From NCBI RefSeq assembly GCF_900094705.1, contig NZ_FMAR01000005.1, positions 1 through 64,000 of the forward strand: a DNA stretch of 64,000 nt, read 5' to 3'. The stretch's first letter is position 1, and each line of letters begins with the position of its first letter. This DNA is from Chitinophaga costaii (GTDB taxonomy: Bacteria; Bacteroidota; Bacteroidia; Chitinophagales; Chitinophagaceae). Below are positions 26,775 to 34,628 of this stretch, piece after piece. Both the position numbers and the translations under genes were made by a program. The notes below the pieces were generated by a model that saw only the letters and a program-made list of their open reading frames with translations, was not told the DNA's origin and made no database searches.

Positions 26775-26804
26775 GCGGGGCGTTTTCGCCCTGCTTTTTC
26801 TTTT
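26775..26804 (+). terminator. Plus-strand terminator-like hairpin without an obvious gene
   Basis: GCGGGGCG (26775-26782), loop TTTT, then CGCCCTGC (26787-26794) with one G-U pair, followed by TTTTTCTTTT. The T run is on the plus strand, while the nearest gene (26829-27494) is on the minus strand. It may catch read-through from the rhamnosidase gene. The 330 bases between the flanking genes hold no supported gene. Confidence 0.45.
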
Positions 26805-26828
26805 ACCGTTTTCCGGTTGCTTGCCTCC

Positions 26829-27494
26829 CTACCGTGCAGCCGCCAGTGCAATGATGTCTTTCCCGTTTAATGCTTTTTTGCCAGCACCCTGTTCCACCAC
26901 TTGCAGCATGGCTAGCCCCAGCTCACGCAGGCTACAAAATCCTTTGGGATAAAGTGCCCTGCCAAGAGGATACATCCAATTAATATATTTATAAAAAGAA
27001 TGCACATATTTCGCACCCGGATCTGGTTTCAAAAAGCCGGGACGAAAATTATATTCGGCTTTAAAGGGCAACTTGCCTAAATCGTTTTCTGTTTTACCCT
27101 TTACCCTGGCCCACATTATTCGGCCACGCTCCGAGGTATCCGTTCCCCCGCCAGACACATAACAGAAGGTCATCCCCGGATTTACCCGCACCAGGGTTTC
27201 AGCCACATGCAGGGTAAGTGTGTAGGTAAGCCGGAAATAATCTGGCTCCTTCATTCCCACAGCTGTTACGCCCAGGCAAAAAAAACAGGCATTATAACCC
27301 GCCAATTGACCCTCCACGGCAGAAAGGTCGAAGAAGTCGCTGTGCAGTACTTCGCGAAGCTTGGGATGGGAAAGGCCCAATGGCTTACGGTTTAGCACCA
27401 GCACCGACACTACCTGGGGGTCTTGCAGGCATGCGTGCAACACGCCCTCGCCTACCATGCCGGTAGCGCCCGTAATGATGGCCTTGATTTGCAT
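26829..27494 (-). CDS. NAD(P)-binding Rossmann protein, HTATIP2/atypical SDR type
   Basis: A 221-residue protein with an N-terminal nucleotide-binding motif (AIITGATGMVGEGVLHACL, with LVLNRKPLG after strand two). The middle reads ACFFCLGVTAVGM and FCYVSGGGTDTSERG, followed by WARVKGKTENDL, where the tyrosine of classical SDRs is absent and a lysine is present. This pattern is common in small NAD-dependent epimerase/dehydratase-like proteins whose substrate is unknown. It is monocistronic on the minus strand. Confidence 0.8.
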   Translation of the reverse strand: MQIKAIITGATGMVGEGVLHACLQDPQVVSVLVLNRKPLGLSHPKLREVLHSDFFDLSAVEGQLAGYNACFFCLGVTAVGMKEPDYFRLTYTLTLHVAETLVRVNPGMTFCYVSGGGTDTSERGRIMWARVKGKTENDLGKLPFKAEYNFRPGFLKPDPGAKYVHSFYKYINWMYPLGRALYPKGFCSLRELGLAMLQVVEQGAGKKALNGKDIIALAAAR

Positions 27495-28111
27495 TGATGA
27501 AATATTTATAAAAGTAAAGTAAGGAAAGCGCTGGCTTTAATCCGATTTTAACGCATTTAATTATGGCAAAATTAGAAAACAATTAAATTTCATATTATAA
27601 AAAATTATATACATATTGCATCGAGGGGAAGCAACCCGGCTTAAGCCCGGCATAATAACCAACGGGCAAACATGGCGCAAATTTTGAACCTTATTTAAAT
27701 AGCGTATCATTCTTATTATTTCATGATTAATGTTAATCGTATAGGTACATGTTCACCCATCATTTACCATTTGCTTTTAATTTGAAATATTGAAAAAAAC
27801 ATAACACCTGAAACACGCAGATGGTATATTTTTTAACACAAACTTTTTCATAACTCAAAATTGTAGGCTGCTACTTGTAACATTCTGCCGCTTAGGGTCG
27901 TTTCAATGGCACGCTAAGGCAGCAGGATGCAGGTATACTTCCAGACCCGGCTATTACAGGGCAGGCGCTGGCTTACTTTCAGCATTGTACGTAATCAAAA
28001 CCGGCGCTTGCTAGTATTAATGTAAGGAAACTTACGGGCAACCGAGGGAGCGGCATGATTACGAGCAGGAGGATAAGCCTACCTTTGGTTTTTTGGACTA
28101 TTGAATTAAAC
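27495..28111. other. Gene-free region upstream of the ABC exporter
   Basis: About 615 AT-rich bases with no supported gene. TACCTTTG at 28080-28087 (plus strand) is a full TAnnTTTG match 24 bases before the exporter's ATG and is the likely -7 box. No TTG lies at the -33 position. No hairpin with a T run was seen. Confidence 0.5.
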
Positions 28112-29932
28112 ATGAAGACATATTTCCGGCTACTATCATTTGCCCGACCAATTGGAAAATACGCAATACCATATATCATTTTTACCGCATTATCCGTATT
28201 GTTCAGCACCTTAAACCTGGCCTTACTGGCGCCTTTGCTCACCGTGTTGTTTAATCCGGGTACACATGCCATACTACCCAAACCGGCACACTTCATGGAC
28301 GTATTTAAAACATTTAATTATTATATCAGCGTTATCAATGCCCGTGGCAATACATTCGTGACCCTGCAGTATGTGTGCGGTGTGATCATTCTTTCTGTGG
28401 TGCTGGGAAATGTGTTCCGCTATTTATCAGAACGAACGATGGAGAACCTCCGTATCAATACCTTGCTAAACCTGCGCCGGTCTGTTTTCAATAACGTAAT
28501 GGATCTGCACCTGGGCTATTTTAGCAATGAACGGAAGGGGGATATCATTTCCAAAATAGCATCCGACGTGCAGGTGGTGCAGTTTTCCGTAACCGGTACC
28601 CTGCAAGTGATCTTCAAAGAACCCGTCACGATCATTGCCTACCTGGTGATGTTGCTGATGATTTCTTACAAGCTCACCCTTTTTTCCATGCTGGTGGTGC
28701 CGGTGGCGGGCCTGATCATTGCCCGCATTGTAAAAAACCTGAAAAAGCAGGCCTCCGCATCGCATCAAGCTTATGGCAACATGATCAGCTACCTGGATGA
28801 AGCGCTGAACGGTATGCGCATTGTGAAAGCGTTTAATGCTACCAACTATACTACCCAACGTTTCAATGACGAGAACATCCGTTATTCCAACATTATACGT
28901 TCCATGGCCCGCCGGCAGCAGCTGGCATCGCCGGTATCTGAAACTATGGGCGTTATAATGGTGGCCATTATTGTGCTGTACGGTGGCTACCAGGTATTAT
29001 CCGGCACCAGCACTATGACAGCGGCCAGTTTCGTGGCCTACATCGCGCTGTACTCCCAGATCATGCGGCCAGCCAAGGCTTTATCTACCTCGTTTAGTAA
29101 TATTCATTCCGGCATTGCCGCTGGCGAACGCGTACTGGCCCTGATCGATGAAAAGCCGCAAATCGTGGATGCCCCCAATGCCAAACCCATTTCCAGTTTT
29201 AACGATAACATCCATTTCGAAAACGTGGCTTTTGCTTATGGCGAGAAAGAAGTATTGCACGGCATTACCCTCACCATTCCCAAAGGCAAATCGGTGGCGC
29301 TGGTAGGCCCTTCCGGTGGGGGCAAGTCTACTTTGATGGACCTGATCCCCCGTTTTACCGTACCGAAGTCGGGCCGTATCCTCCTAGACGGGCAAGACCT
29401 GGAAACTTTGCAAACCCACCAACTGCGCAATCTCATGGGCGTCGTAAACCAGGAATCTATTTTGTTTAACGATACCATTTTTAACAACATCGCCTTTGCT
29501 AATCCAGACGCCACCATAGCCGAGGTAGAAGCAGCCGCCCGGGTAGCCAACGCCCATAATTTTATTATCGCTACTGAACAAGGTTACCAAACCAACATTG
29601 GCGATAAGGGGACTAAACTTTCCGGTGGACAGCGGCAACGCATCTGCATAGCCCGGGCAGTACTGCGCAATCCACCCATTATGTTGCTGGATGAAGCTAC
29701 CTCCGCACTAGATACGGAATCGGAAAAGCTGGTACAGGAGGCACTGAACAACCTGATGAAAAACCGAACTTCCCTCATCATTGCCCACCGCCTCAGTACC
29801 ATTCAAAACGCCGATCTCATCATCGTGCTGGAACAAGGACAGGTGGTGGAACAAGGCACCCACCAGGAATTAGTAGAACGTCCTGGTCTTTACCGTAAAC
29901 TCATTGAAATGCAAACTTTTTCGCCCAATTAA
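28112..29932 (+). CDS. MsbA-like ABC exporter (fused membrane and ATPase domains)
   Basis: A 606-residue half-transporter with six membrane segments in residues about 15-320 and an ATPase at about 360-600. The ATPase has Walker A GPSGGGKST, signature LSGGQRQR, Walker B IMLLDEATSALD and switch histidine IIAHRLS. By family it flips a lipid or lipid-linked molecule (lipid A core, glycolipid) across the inner membrane as a homodimer. The glycosyltransferase gene that follows 60 bases downstream supports a role in envelope glycan or lipid export. The ATG at 28112 is preferred to 28055, which would add 19 non-membrane residues and overlap the promoter box. Confidence 0.9.
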   Translation: MKTYFRLLSFARPIGKYAIPYIIFTALSVLFSTLNLALLAPLLTVLFNPGTHAILPKPAHFMDVFKTFNYYISVINARGNTFVTLQYVCGVIILSVVLGNVFRYLSERTMENLRINTLLNLRRSVFNNVMDLHLGYFSNERKGDIISKIASDVQVVQFSVTGTLQVIFKEPVTIIAYLVMLLMISYKLTLFSMLVVPVAGLIIARIVKNLKKQASASHQAYGNMISYLDEALNGMRIVKAFNATNYTTQRFNDENIRYSNIIRSMARRQQLASPVSETMGVIMVAIIVLYGGYQVLSGTSTMTAASFVAYIALYSQIMRPAKALSTSFSNIHSGIAAGERVLALIDEKPQIVDAPNAKPISSFNDNIHFENVAFAYGEKEVLHGITLTIPKGKSVALVGPSGGGKSTLMDLIPRFTVPKSGRILLDGQDLETLQTHQLRNLMGVVNQESILFNDTIFNNIAFANPDATIAEVEAAARVANAHNFIIATEQGYQTNIGDKGTKLSGGQRQRICIARAVLRNPPIMLLDEATSALDTESEKLVQEALNNLMKNRTSLIIAHRLSTIQNADLIIVLEQGQVVEQGTHQELVERPGLYRKLIEMQTFSPN

Positions 29933-29991
29933 ACCGGTGGAAAAGGCATGCATGGCCCATAAATTTTACATATCGTTTAAAGTGAAAAAGC

Positions 29992-30789
29992 ATGAAAAAC
30001 ATAAATATCAGCGTTGGTATTTTGATTTCAACCTACAATTGGCCCAAAGCGCTGGACTGCGTATTATTTAGCTTACAGCAACAAACCCGCCAGGCGGATG
30101 AGATCCTTATTGCAGATGATGGTTCCGGAAAAGAAACGGAAGCAGTGATCCGGAAATACCAGGGCGTCTTTAATATCCCGGTAAAGCATGTATGGCATGA
30201 GGATAAAGGCTTCCGCAAAAGCACCATCCTCAACAAAGCCATGCAACAGGCAGCTTCTGATTACATCATTCAGATAGATGGCGATATTATCCTGCACCGC
30301 AGGTTTGTAGAAGACCACGTGAAGAATGCGCGTGCAGCACGTTTTGTACAAGGTAGCCGCGTACTACTGGATGACGCCCGCACCCGCGAGGCACTGGGAC
30401 AAAAACGCTGCAAATTTCACTTCTTTGGCAAGGGCATCAACAACCGTCTCAATGCCCTGCGCATTCCTTTCTTGTCTGCACTTATTAAGGCAGACCCGGA
30501 AAGCTCGCACAACATTAAAGCCTGCAACCTGGCGTTCTGGAAAAATGATTACATCGCGGTAAATGGATATGATAATCTTTTTACGGGCTGGGGTTATGAA
30601 GACCATGAATTTGCCGCCCGCCTCATTAATTCGGGGGTGAAAAAAGAAAGACTTAAACTGGCGGCGGTGTGCTATCACCTGAACCATAATATTAATTCCA
30701 AACATTTTACAGACAGCAATGAACGTATTTACCACGAAACCTTGCTGAGTAAAAGAAGAATGTCTGCCAACGGCCTGGCACAAATTTAA
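29992..30789 (+). CDS. GT2-type glycosyltransferase with galactosyltransferase-like C-terminus
   Basis: A 265-residue cytosolic enzyme. The N-terminal GT-A fold has VGILISTYNWPKALDCVL and ADDGS, a DxD-type IQIDGDIIL, and a C-terminal half with NLAFWKNDYIAVNGYDNLFTGWGYEDHEFAARL, the motif set of the GT7C/galactosyltransferase C-domain (GYDNLFTGWGYED). It transfers a sugar to an envelope glycan; donor and acceptor are unknown. It follows the ABC exporter by 59 bases and may be co-transcribed. Its stop codon overlaps that of the convergent gene by 4 bases (TTAA). Confidence 0.88.
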   Translation: MKNINISVGILISTYNWPKALDCVLFSLQQQTRQADEILIADDGSGKETEAVIRKYQGVFNIPVKHVWHEDKGFRKSTILNKAMQQAASDYIIQIDGDIILHRRFVEDHVKNARAARFVQGSRVLLDDARTREALGQKRCKFHFFGKGINNRLNALRIPFLSALIKADPESSHNIKACNLAFWKNDYIAVNGYDNLFTGWGYEDHEFAARLINSGVKKERLKLAAVCYHLNHNINSKHFTDSNERIYHETLLSKRRMSANGLAQI

Positions 30790-31898
30790 AAATGCCGCCA
30801 GACCATCCACGCCAGCAATGGATACAGTATCCATTTGATGGTACGATAGGTGTTAGACCGGTAAAAATATAATTTGTTGATCACACCATCGTAATGAAAG
30901 CGCTGTCCTATGCGCCACCACTCCCCTCGTTTTAATTTACCCGCCAGCATACCTCCATCGTGCGCTAGCCGGAGCATCATCACGTAATACAAGGTCTGTA
31001 CATTTACCCTCCCCTTGCGCTTCCACACCTGCACACTGGTAGCGATAAACTCTATTACGATAATGCCGGCCATTGCTACCAGCATAACACCCAGCGCCGA
31101 CGGATGTACAATGGACACCACCACCGTGACCAAGGCCGCCACCAGCAATGTTTCCGGCGTATCCAGCATATCGTGGTAAGCATAACGCGGATTTAGCTTA
31201 GGCAACCAGCTATTGCCTATGCCATACCGGTAAGGGCGTTGATAATTTACCCGGTTGTTATTCCACCAGGGATGTTCTACGGCGGCCAGGGGCAGGCTTC
31301 GAAAATCTTTATAGTCATTGCGTTGGCGCACATTGATAAAAAAGTCTACGTCTTCTCCTCCACCAGATTTAGGATAGGCAGTAGAGAAACGCACCGGCCC
31401 CATCGCGCTGCGCTTTACCATAATATTGGCCGTAGCGCCCCAGGCAAAAGCTTCCCGGTCTAGCGATATACGAAAAATGTCCATAGAACCACTTGCGTCA
31501 ATGGCTTGGGTAAAGGTGGATTGCGCCGGAGGAAAAGTGATAAGGCCAATGAAACCAATTTCTTCCGGTTGTGTAATAGCAGCGGTGGCATAGGTTTGCA
31601 ATAGATTGGCAGGCACCAGTATATCATCGTCCAGGAAAAGCACCCACTGGCCAGCACCCGCTTCCAGTCCGGCATTGCGGGTAATGGCGGCGCCCTGGTT
31701 GCGTTGGTTGATGTGGAGGAATACACGTACATTATCCACCAATGCCCGGATGGCGGGCGAAGGATGTACCGCAGGATTGTCTACCACGAGGTAAAATTTC
31801 ACATCGGCGTCCGCAGGCGGCTGCAATTGCAGAATAGGTAAAATGTATTTTTCTTCCAGGCGGAAAGATGGAATCACAATATCAATGCTGGTCTTCAT
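30786..31898 (-). CDS. Membrane-associated GT2 glycosyltransferase
   Basis: A 370-residue protein. The GT-A domain is N-terminal (IDIVIPSFRLEEKYI, NQGAAITRNAGLEAG, VLFLDDDILVP with the metal-binding acids, GGGEDVDFFINVRQRND). Around residues 245-285 there are two hydrophobic segments (LLVAALVTVVVSIVH and LGVMLVAMAGIIVIEFIA), and a C-terminal hydrophobic patch (TIKWILYPLLAWMVW). It probably extends a lipid-linked glycan at the inner membrane. It is 4 bases downstream of another GT2 gene on the same strand and converges with the GT gene at 29992, sharing overlapping stop codons and leaving no room for a terminator. Confidence 0.85.
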   Translation of the reverse strand: MKTSIDIVIPSFRLEEKYILPILQLQPPADADVKFYLVVDNPAVHPSPAIRALVDNVRVFLHINQRNQGAAITRNAGLEAGAGQWVLFLDDDILVPANLLQTYATAAITQPEEIGFIGLITFPPAQSTFTQAIDASGSMDIFRISLDREAFAWGATANIMVKRSAMGPVRFSTAYPKSGGGEDVDFFINVRQRNDYKDFRSLPLAAVEHPWWNNNRVNYQRPYRYGIGNSWLPKLNPRYAYHDMLDTPETLLVAALVTVVVSIVHPSALGVMLVAMAGIIVIEFIATSVQVWKRKGRVNVQTLYYVMMLRLAHDGGMLAGKLKRGEWWRIGQRFHYDGVINKLYFYRSNTYRTIKWILYPLLAWMVWRHF

Positions 31899-31902
31899 AT
31901 CA

Positions 31903-32646
31903 TTAAAAAAAAACGGGATGGCCCTGTAAATGCCTGCGCTTAAAACGTTTGATCAAAAAGCGAAGGTAAGTCCACCAACCCATGCTATGCAAAATAATAC
32001 GGGCCTTGTCTTTTTTAAAAACCGTATCGTTATGAAAAGAAGAAAGTCCGCCCATGTAATAGCCGGCAATATTGATCGGGTAAAATACTTTCGGAAAATG
32101 CGGATCCCCCCACACCTGCAGGTTCAGTGCATAATCGCCAAACACTTTATATTTCAGGGGATATTGATATTTGGCAAACACACTGGCCGGGTATATTATC
32201 TGCTGGTGATTCATGCAGTATTGTGCCAGCCGCCAGGGGGTAAACTCGCCTACCAGTAAGGTATAAGCAGGTTTTTCGGGACCGTAAACGGGAACGGTGT
32301 TGCCGTAATAAACAGTATGTTCATCCTGCAATTTTTGGCAAAGGTTGGCGAAGCCGGGCAGCAGCCGGTCATCCGCCCCCATGAAGTACAACCACTTGCC
32401 GTGGGCCTGTGATACGCCCTTGTTCAGCGCATCGTAAATGCCTTTATCCGGCTCGCTAATATAATGCAGGGGCACCTTCTTAAACGCTTCCAGGAGCGCC
32501 ACCGTATTGTCTTTGCTACCGCCGTCTGCAATCACTATTTCCAGGCCTGGCACCTGCACCGCTGCAATACTGTCCAGGCAGGCCGGCAGCAGGTGGGCAG
32601 CATTCCAGGTGGCAATGATAACACTTACTTTGATCTCCTCCTTCAT
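31903..32646 (-). CDS. GT2 glycosyltransferase (WcaA-like)
   Basis: A 247-residue enzyme starting MKEEIKVSVIIATWNAAHLL. It has ADGGSKDNT, EPDKGIYDALNKGVSQAHGKW and YFMGADDRLLPGF, the typical single-domain GT2 pattern with an acidic metal site at GADD. It probably acts in O-antigen, capsule or exopolysaccharide synthesis. The ATG at 32646 is chosen because a TTG-N18-TAATTTCG promoter lies immediately upstream and the longer frame (to 32799) would read through the preceding gene. It forms a pair with the membrane GT2 4 bases downstream. Confidence 0.85.
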   Translation of the reverse strand: MKEEIKVSVIIATWNAAHLLPACLDSIAAVQVPGLEIVIADGGSKDNTVALLEAFKKVPLHYISEPDKGIYDALNKGVSQAHGKWLYFMGADDRLLPGFANLCQKLQDEHTVYYGNTVPVYGPEKPAYTLLVGEFTPWRLAQYCMNHQQIIYPASVFAKYQYPLKYKVFGDYALNLQVWGDPHFPKVFYPINIAGYYMGGLSSFHNDTVFKKDKARIILHSMGWWTYLRFLIKRFKRRHLQGHPVFF

Positions 32647-32652
32647 TGCCCG

Positions 32653-32681
32653 CGAAATTAAAGATTCCCGCTCACTTACAA
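32653..32681 (-). promoter_or_regulatory. Promoter of the two-gene GT2 unit
   Basis: On the minus strand TTG (32679-32681), 18 bases, then TAATTTCG (32653-32660), one mismatch to TAnnTTTG. It overlaps the last codons of the metallophosphoesterase gene. The transcription start would fall at or near the ATG at 32646, a leaderless arrangement. Confidence 0.55.
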
Positions 32682-33782
32682 TTGATCGAAGAGGTAAAAC
32701 AGCGGCGATTCTTCCAGCACCATGCGTTCCGTACCATGGCCATTGTCTTTCCACTTTACCAGGCGGATAAATCCATCGGCGATCTCTATGCCGGTACAAT
32801 CGCCGTCACTAAAACAGCAGCAGCCGGTGTTAAAATAACTGGGATGCGCCATGGTTTTTACTTGCTGCTTGCCAGCATATTCTTTGCGCCGGGTGTCCAG
32901 GGCTATTTGAAGTTCGGCCATCAACGTGGTATTGTTTTCGGCCTGTGCTTTTTGGAGTTGTTTGTTCAGCCGGTCAATATGATCCAGCGAAGCAAATACC
33001 GGCTTATGTGTATGCCCGGAGATGAGCACCCTGTTACGGCGGGTAGCACTCCATTCATACATAATGATGTTATGAGCATCGGCCAGTTCAAAAGAATCGG
33101 AAGGAGTGTTCAGGCTAATTTCCAGGTAGCGCTGTATGGGTGTCCAGATGGCCGCCACTACCCATTTACTGAAGGCGTTGCCATCACTGCGCTGGTCGCC
33201 CTGGTGACCATGGGTGAGGAAAATAGACGCCGTTTGCTGCTGCATGGTAGCGCGCAGGATGAGGCCTTCTTTTACTTCCAGCGAAGGACCAAAGACCGGT
33301 TTCAGGTAAAGATTTTCCGGCACTGCATAACCCCATTCCAGGTCGTGGTTGCCAAACATGCGGTGGTAACGGCCAGCTTGCAAAAACTTTACTTCTTCAT
33401 CCAGGGAGGCCTTGTTTTTATCAAGGGTTACGGCGGGTTTGTTTTCCCATAATTCCTCGCAGTCGCCCAGGTTGATAAAGGTAAATCCTTCCGCATAGTA
33501 GTGTTGCAGGGCGGCGATGTAATTACTTTCTGCCGGCATGAAATCGTCGGCTTCATCTTTGCCGCCTTTGTGTTCGTCGGAAAAGATGATGTAACGGGCC
33601 TTGTCCGGATCAAAAGGCTGTATGCGGCCACGGGTAGTTTTTCCATTTTCTATATCATCATACAGCGTGGAAAGGGCTTTAAATACCGCGGCTTTATCGG
33701 GCCGCGAAGAAAGCTTGTCCGCCAGGCGTATCATAGGGGCCCGGAACAATCGTTGAATAAATTTGCGCAAGGACAGAGGCAT
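32676..33782 (-). CDS. Calcineurin-like metallophosphoesterase
   Basis: A 368-residue cytosolic protein with the metallophosphoesterase motif series in order: IIFSDEHKG (D-x-H), NLGDCEELW (GD), MFGNHDLEWG (GNHD), FLTHGHQGD and ISGHTHKP (GHTH). These bind two metals and hydrolyse a phosphoester; the substrate is unknown. Unusual points are a charged helical insertion (about 270-300: LNKQLQKAQAENNTTLMAEL) and a cysteine cluster NTGCCCFSDGDC near 325 that could bind an extra metal. It starts at ATG 33780-33782 and lies 29 bases upstream of the GT2 gene, which also has its own promoter. Confidence 0.88.
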   Translation of the reverse strand: MPLSLRKFIQRLFRAPMIRLADKLSSRPDKAAVFKALSTLYDDIENGKTTRGRIQPFDPDKARYIIFSDEHKGGKDEADDFMPAESNYIAALQHYYAEGFTFINLGDCEELWENKPAVTLDKNKASLDEEVKFLQAGRYHRMFGNHDLEWGYAVPENLYLKPVFGPSLEVKEGLILRATMQQQTASIFLTHGHQGDQRSDGNAFSKWVVAAIWTPIQRYLEISLNTPSDSFELADAHNIIMYEWSATRRNRVLISGHTHKPVFASLDHIDRLNKQLQKAQAENNTTLMAELQIALDTRRKEYAGKQQVKTMAHPSYFNTGCCCFSDGDCTGIEIADGFIRLVKWKDNGHGTERMVLEESPLFYLFDQL

Positions 33783-33967
33783 GTAACAAAATAATCAATC
33801 CCATGCATATAACAAGCCATTTTTCCAGCAAAACCGGGCGCTGAATAGTTGTTTCTTTAATCCCCACAGGCACTATTTAAAACTCCAGCAGTCCCGGCAT
33901 TATAGACATGGAATGATTTTTAGGGTAAAAAGAATGTACCCTTTTTCTTTCACCTTAACCACCCCAT

Positions 33968-34282
33968 ATGGCTACAGAACAATACCATGAACCCGCGCAG
34001 GAACTGCCGGAAAAAGTACGCACTTTTGCCCGTATGATCACCTCCCTGATTGAAGAAGGTGAAGCCATCAGTTGGTATGAACAACGCATTGCCCTGGAAA
34101 AAGACAAGGATGCCAAAGCTATCATGCAGAATGCGCAACATGAAGAATTTAAACATTTTGGTATGGACCTAGAATTTTTGCTGCGCCAGAAACCCAAATG
34201 GAAAGAAACCCTGCAGGCCATCCTGTTTCAGCCCGGCGACATTGTTAAACTAGGCGAAAAAGGCGAGGAAGCCAGTGAGTGA
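33968..34282 (+). CDS. Encapsulated-ferritin-like (EncFtn) protein
   Basis: A 104-residue two-helix protein. The block IEEGEAISWYEQRIA and then NAQHEEFKHFGMDLEFLLRQ matches the ferroxidase half-site of encapsulated ferritins. Aligned with Rhodospirillum rubrum EncFtn (Glu32, Trp38, Tyr39, Glu62, His65) the equivalents are Glu30, Trp36, Tyr37, Glu60 and His63, all conserved. Such proteins assemble as decameric rings that oxidise iron inside encapsulin shells. The C-terminus (GDIVKLGEKGEEASE) shows no recognisable encapsulin-targeting peptide, and no shell gene is in the window. It is monocistronic with a strong terminator. The fold assignment is good; encapsulation here is doubtful. Confidence 0.8.
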   Translation: MATEQYHEPAQELPEKVRTFARMITSLIEEGEAISWYEQRIALEKDKDAKAIMQNAQHEEFKHFGMDLEFLLRQKPKWKETLQAILFQPGDIVKLGEKGEEASE

Positions 34283-34337
34283 TGGTATTCATATTGCGCG
34301 GTAGGGTGCAGGCTACAGGTAGCAAGTTCCCACAGCA

Positions 34338-34371
34338 AAGGCTTCGATAGAAATCGAAGCCTTATTTTTTT
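34338..34371 (+). terminator. Terminator of the EncFtn-like gene
   Basis: AAGGCTTCGAT (34338-34348), loop AGAA, ATCGAAGCCTT (34353-34363), then a run of T (34365-34371). The rest of 34283-34628 is AT-rich without a gene; the topoisomerase promoter must lie in its right end but shows no clean consensus. Confidence 0.88.
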
Positions 34372-34628
34372 GTACCCCATTTAATCCTTTAACTTTTTAC
34401 TGGCGTTGACCGCTAACCATTTTGACCATCATGGCCGTATAATTTTATTGGAAAATTCATGCTTGTTATAGTAGCGCATTGTACAGTATTGCTACCTTTC
34501 AAAGTTCCCTTAAATAATTACGGTGCACCACGGAAGTTTCTGCGCATTCGTTTATAAATTAACAGCAGGGCGGGTTTAGCCCGTTTTATATTTAAAAATC
34601 CGATCTTCGTTCCCTTTATTTTAATATC

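Noticed and set aside
32646-33452. 268-codon plus-strand frame opposite the metallophosphoesterase gene
   Set aside because: The opposite strand carries a full set of catalytic motifs; this frame has none.
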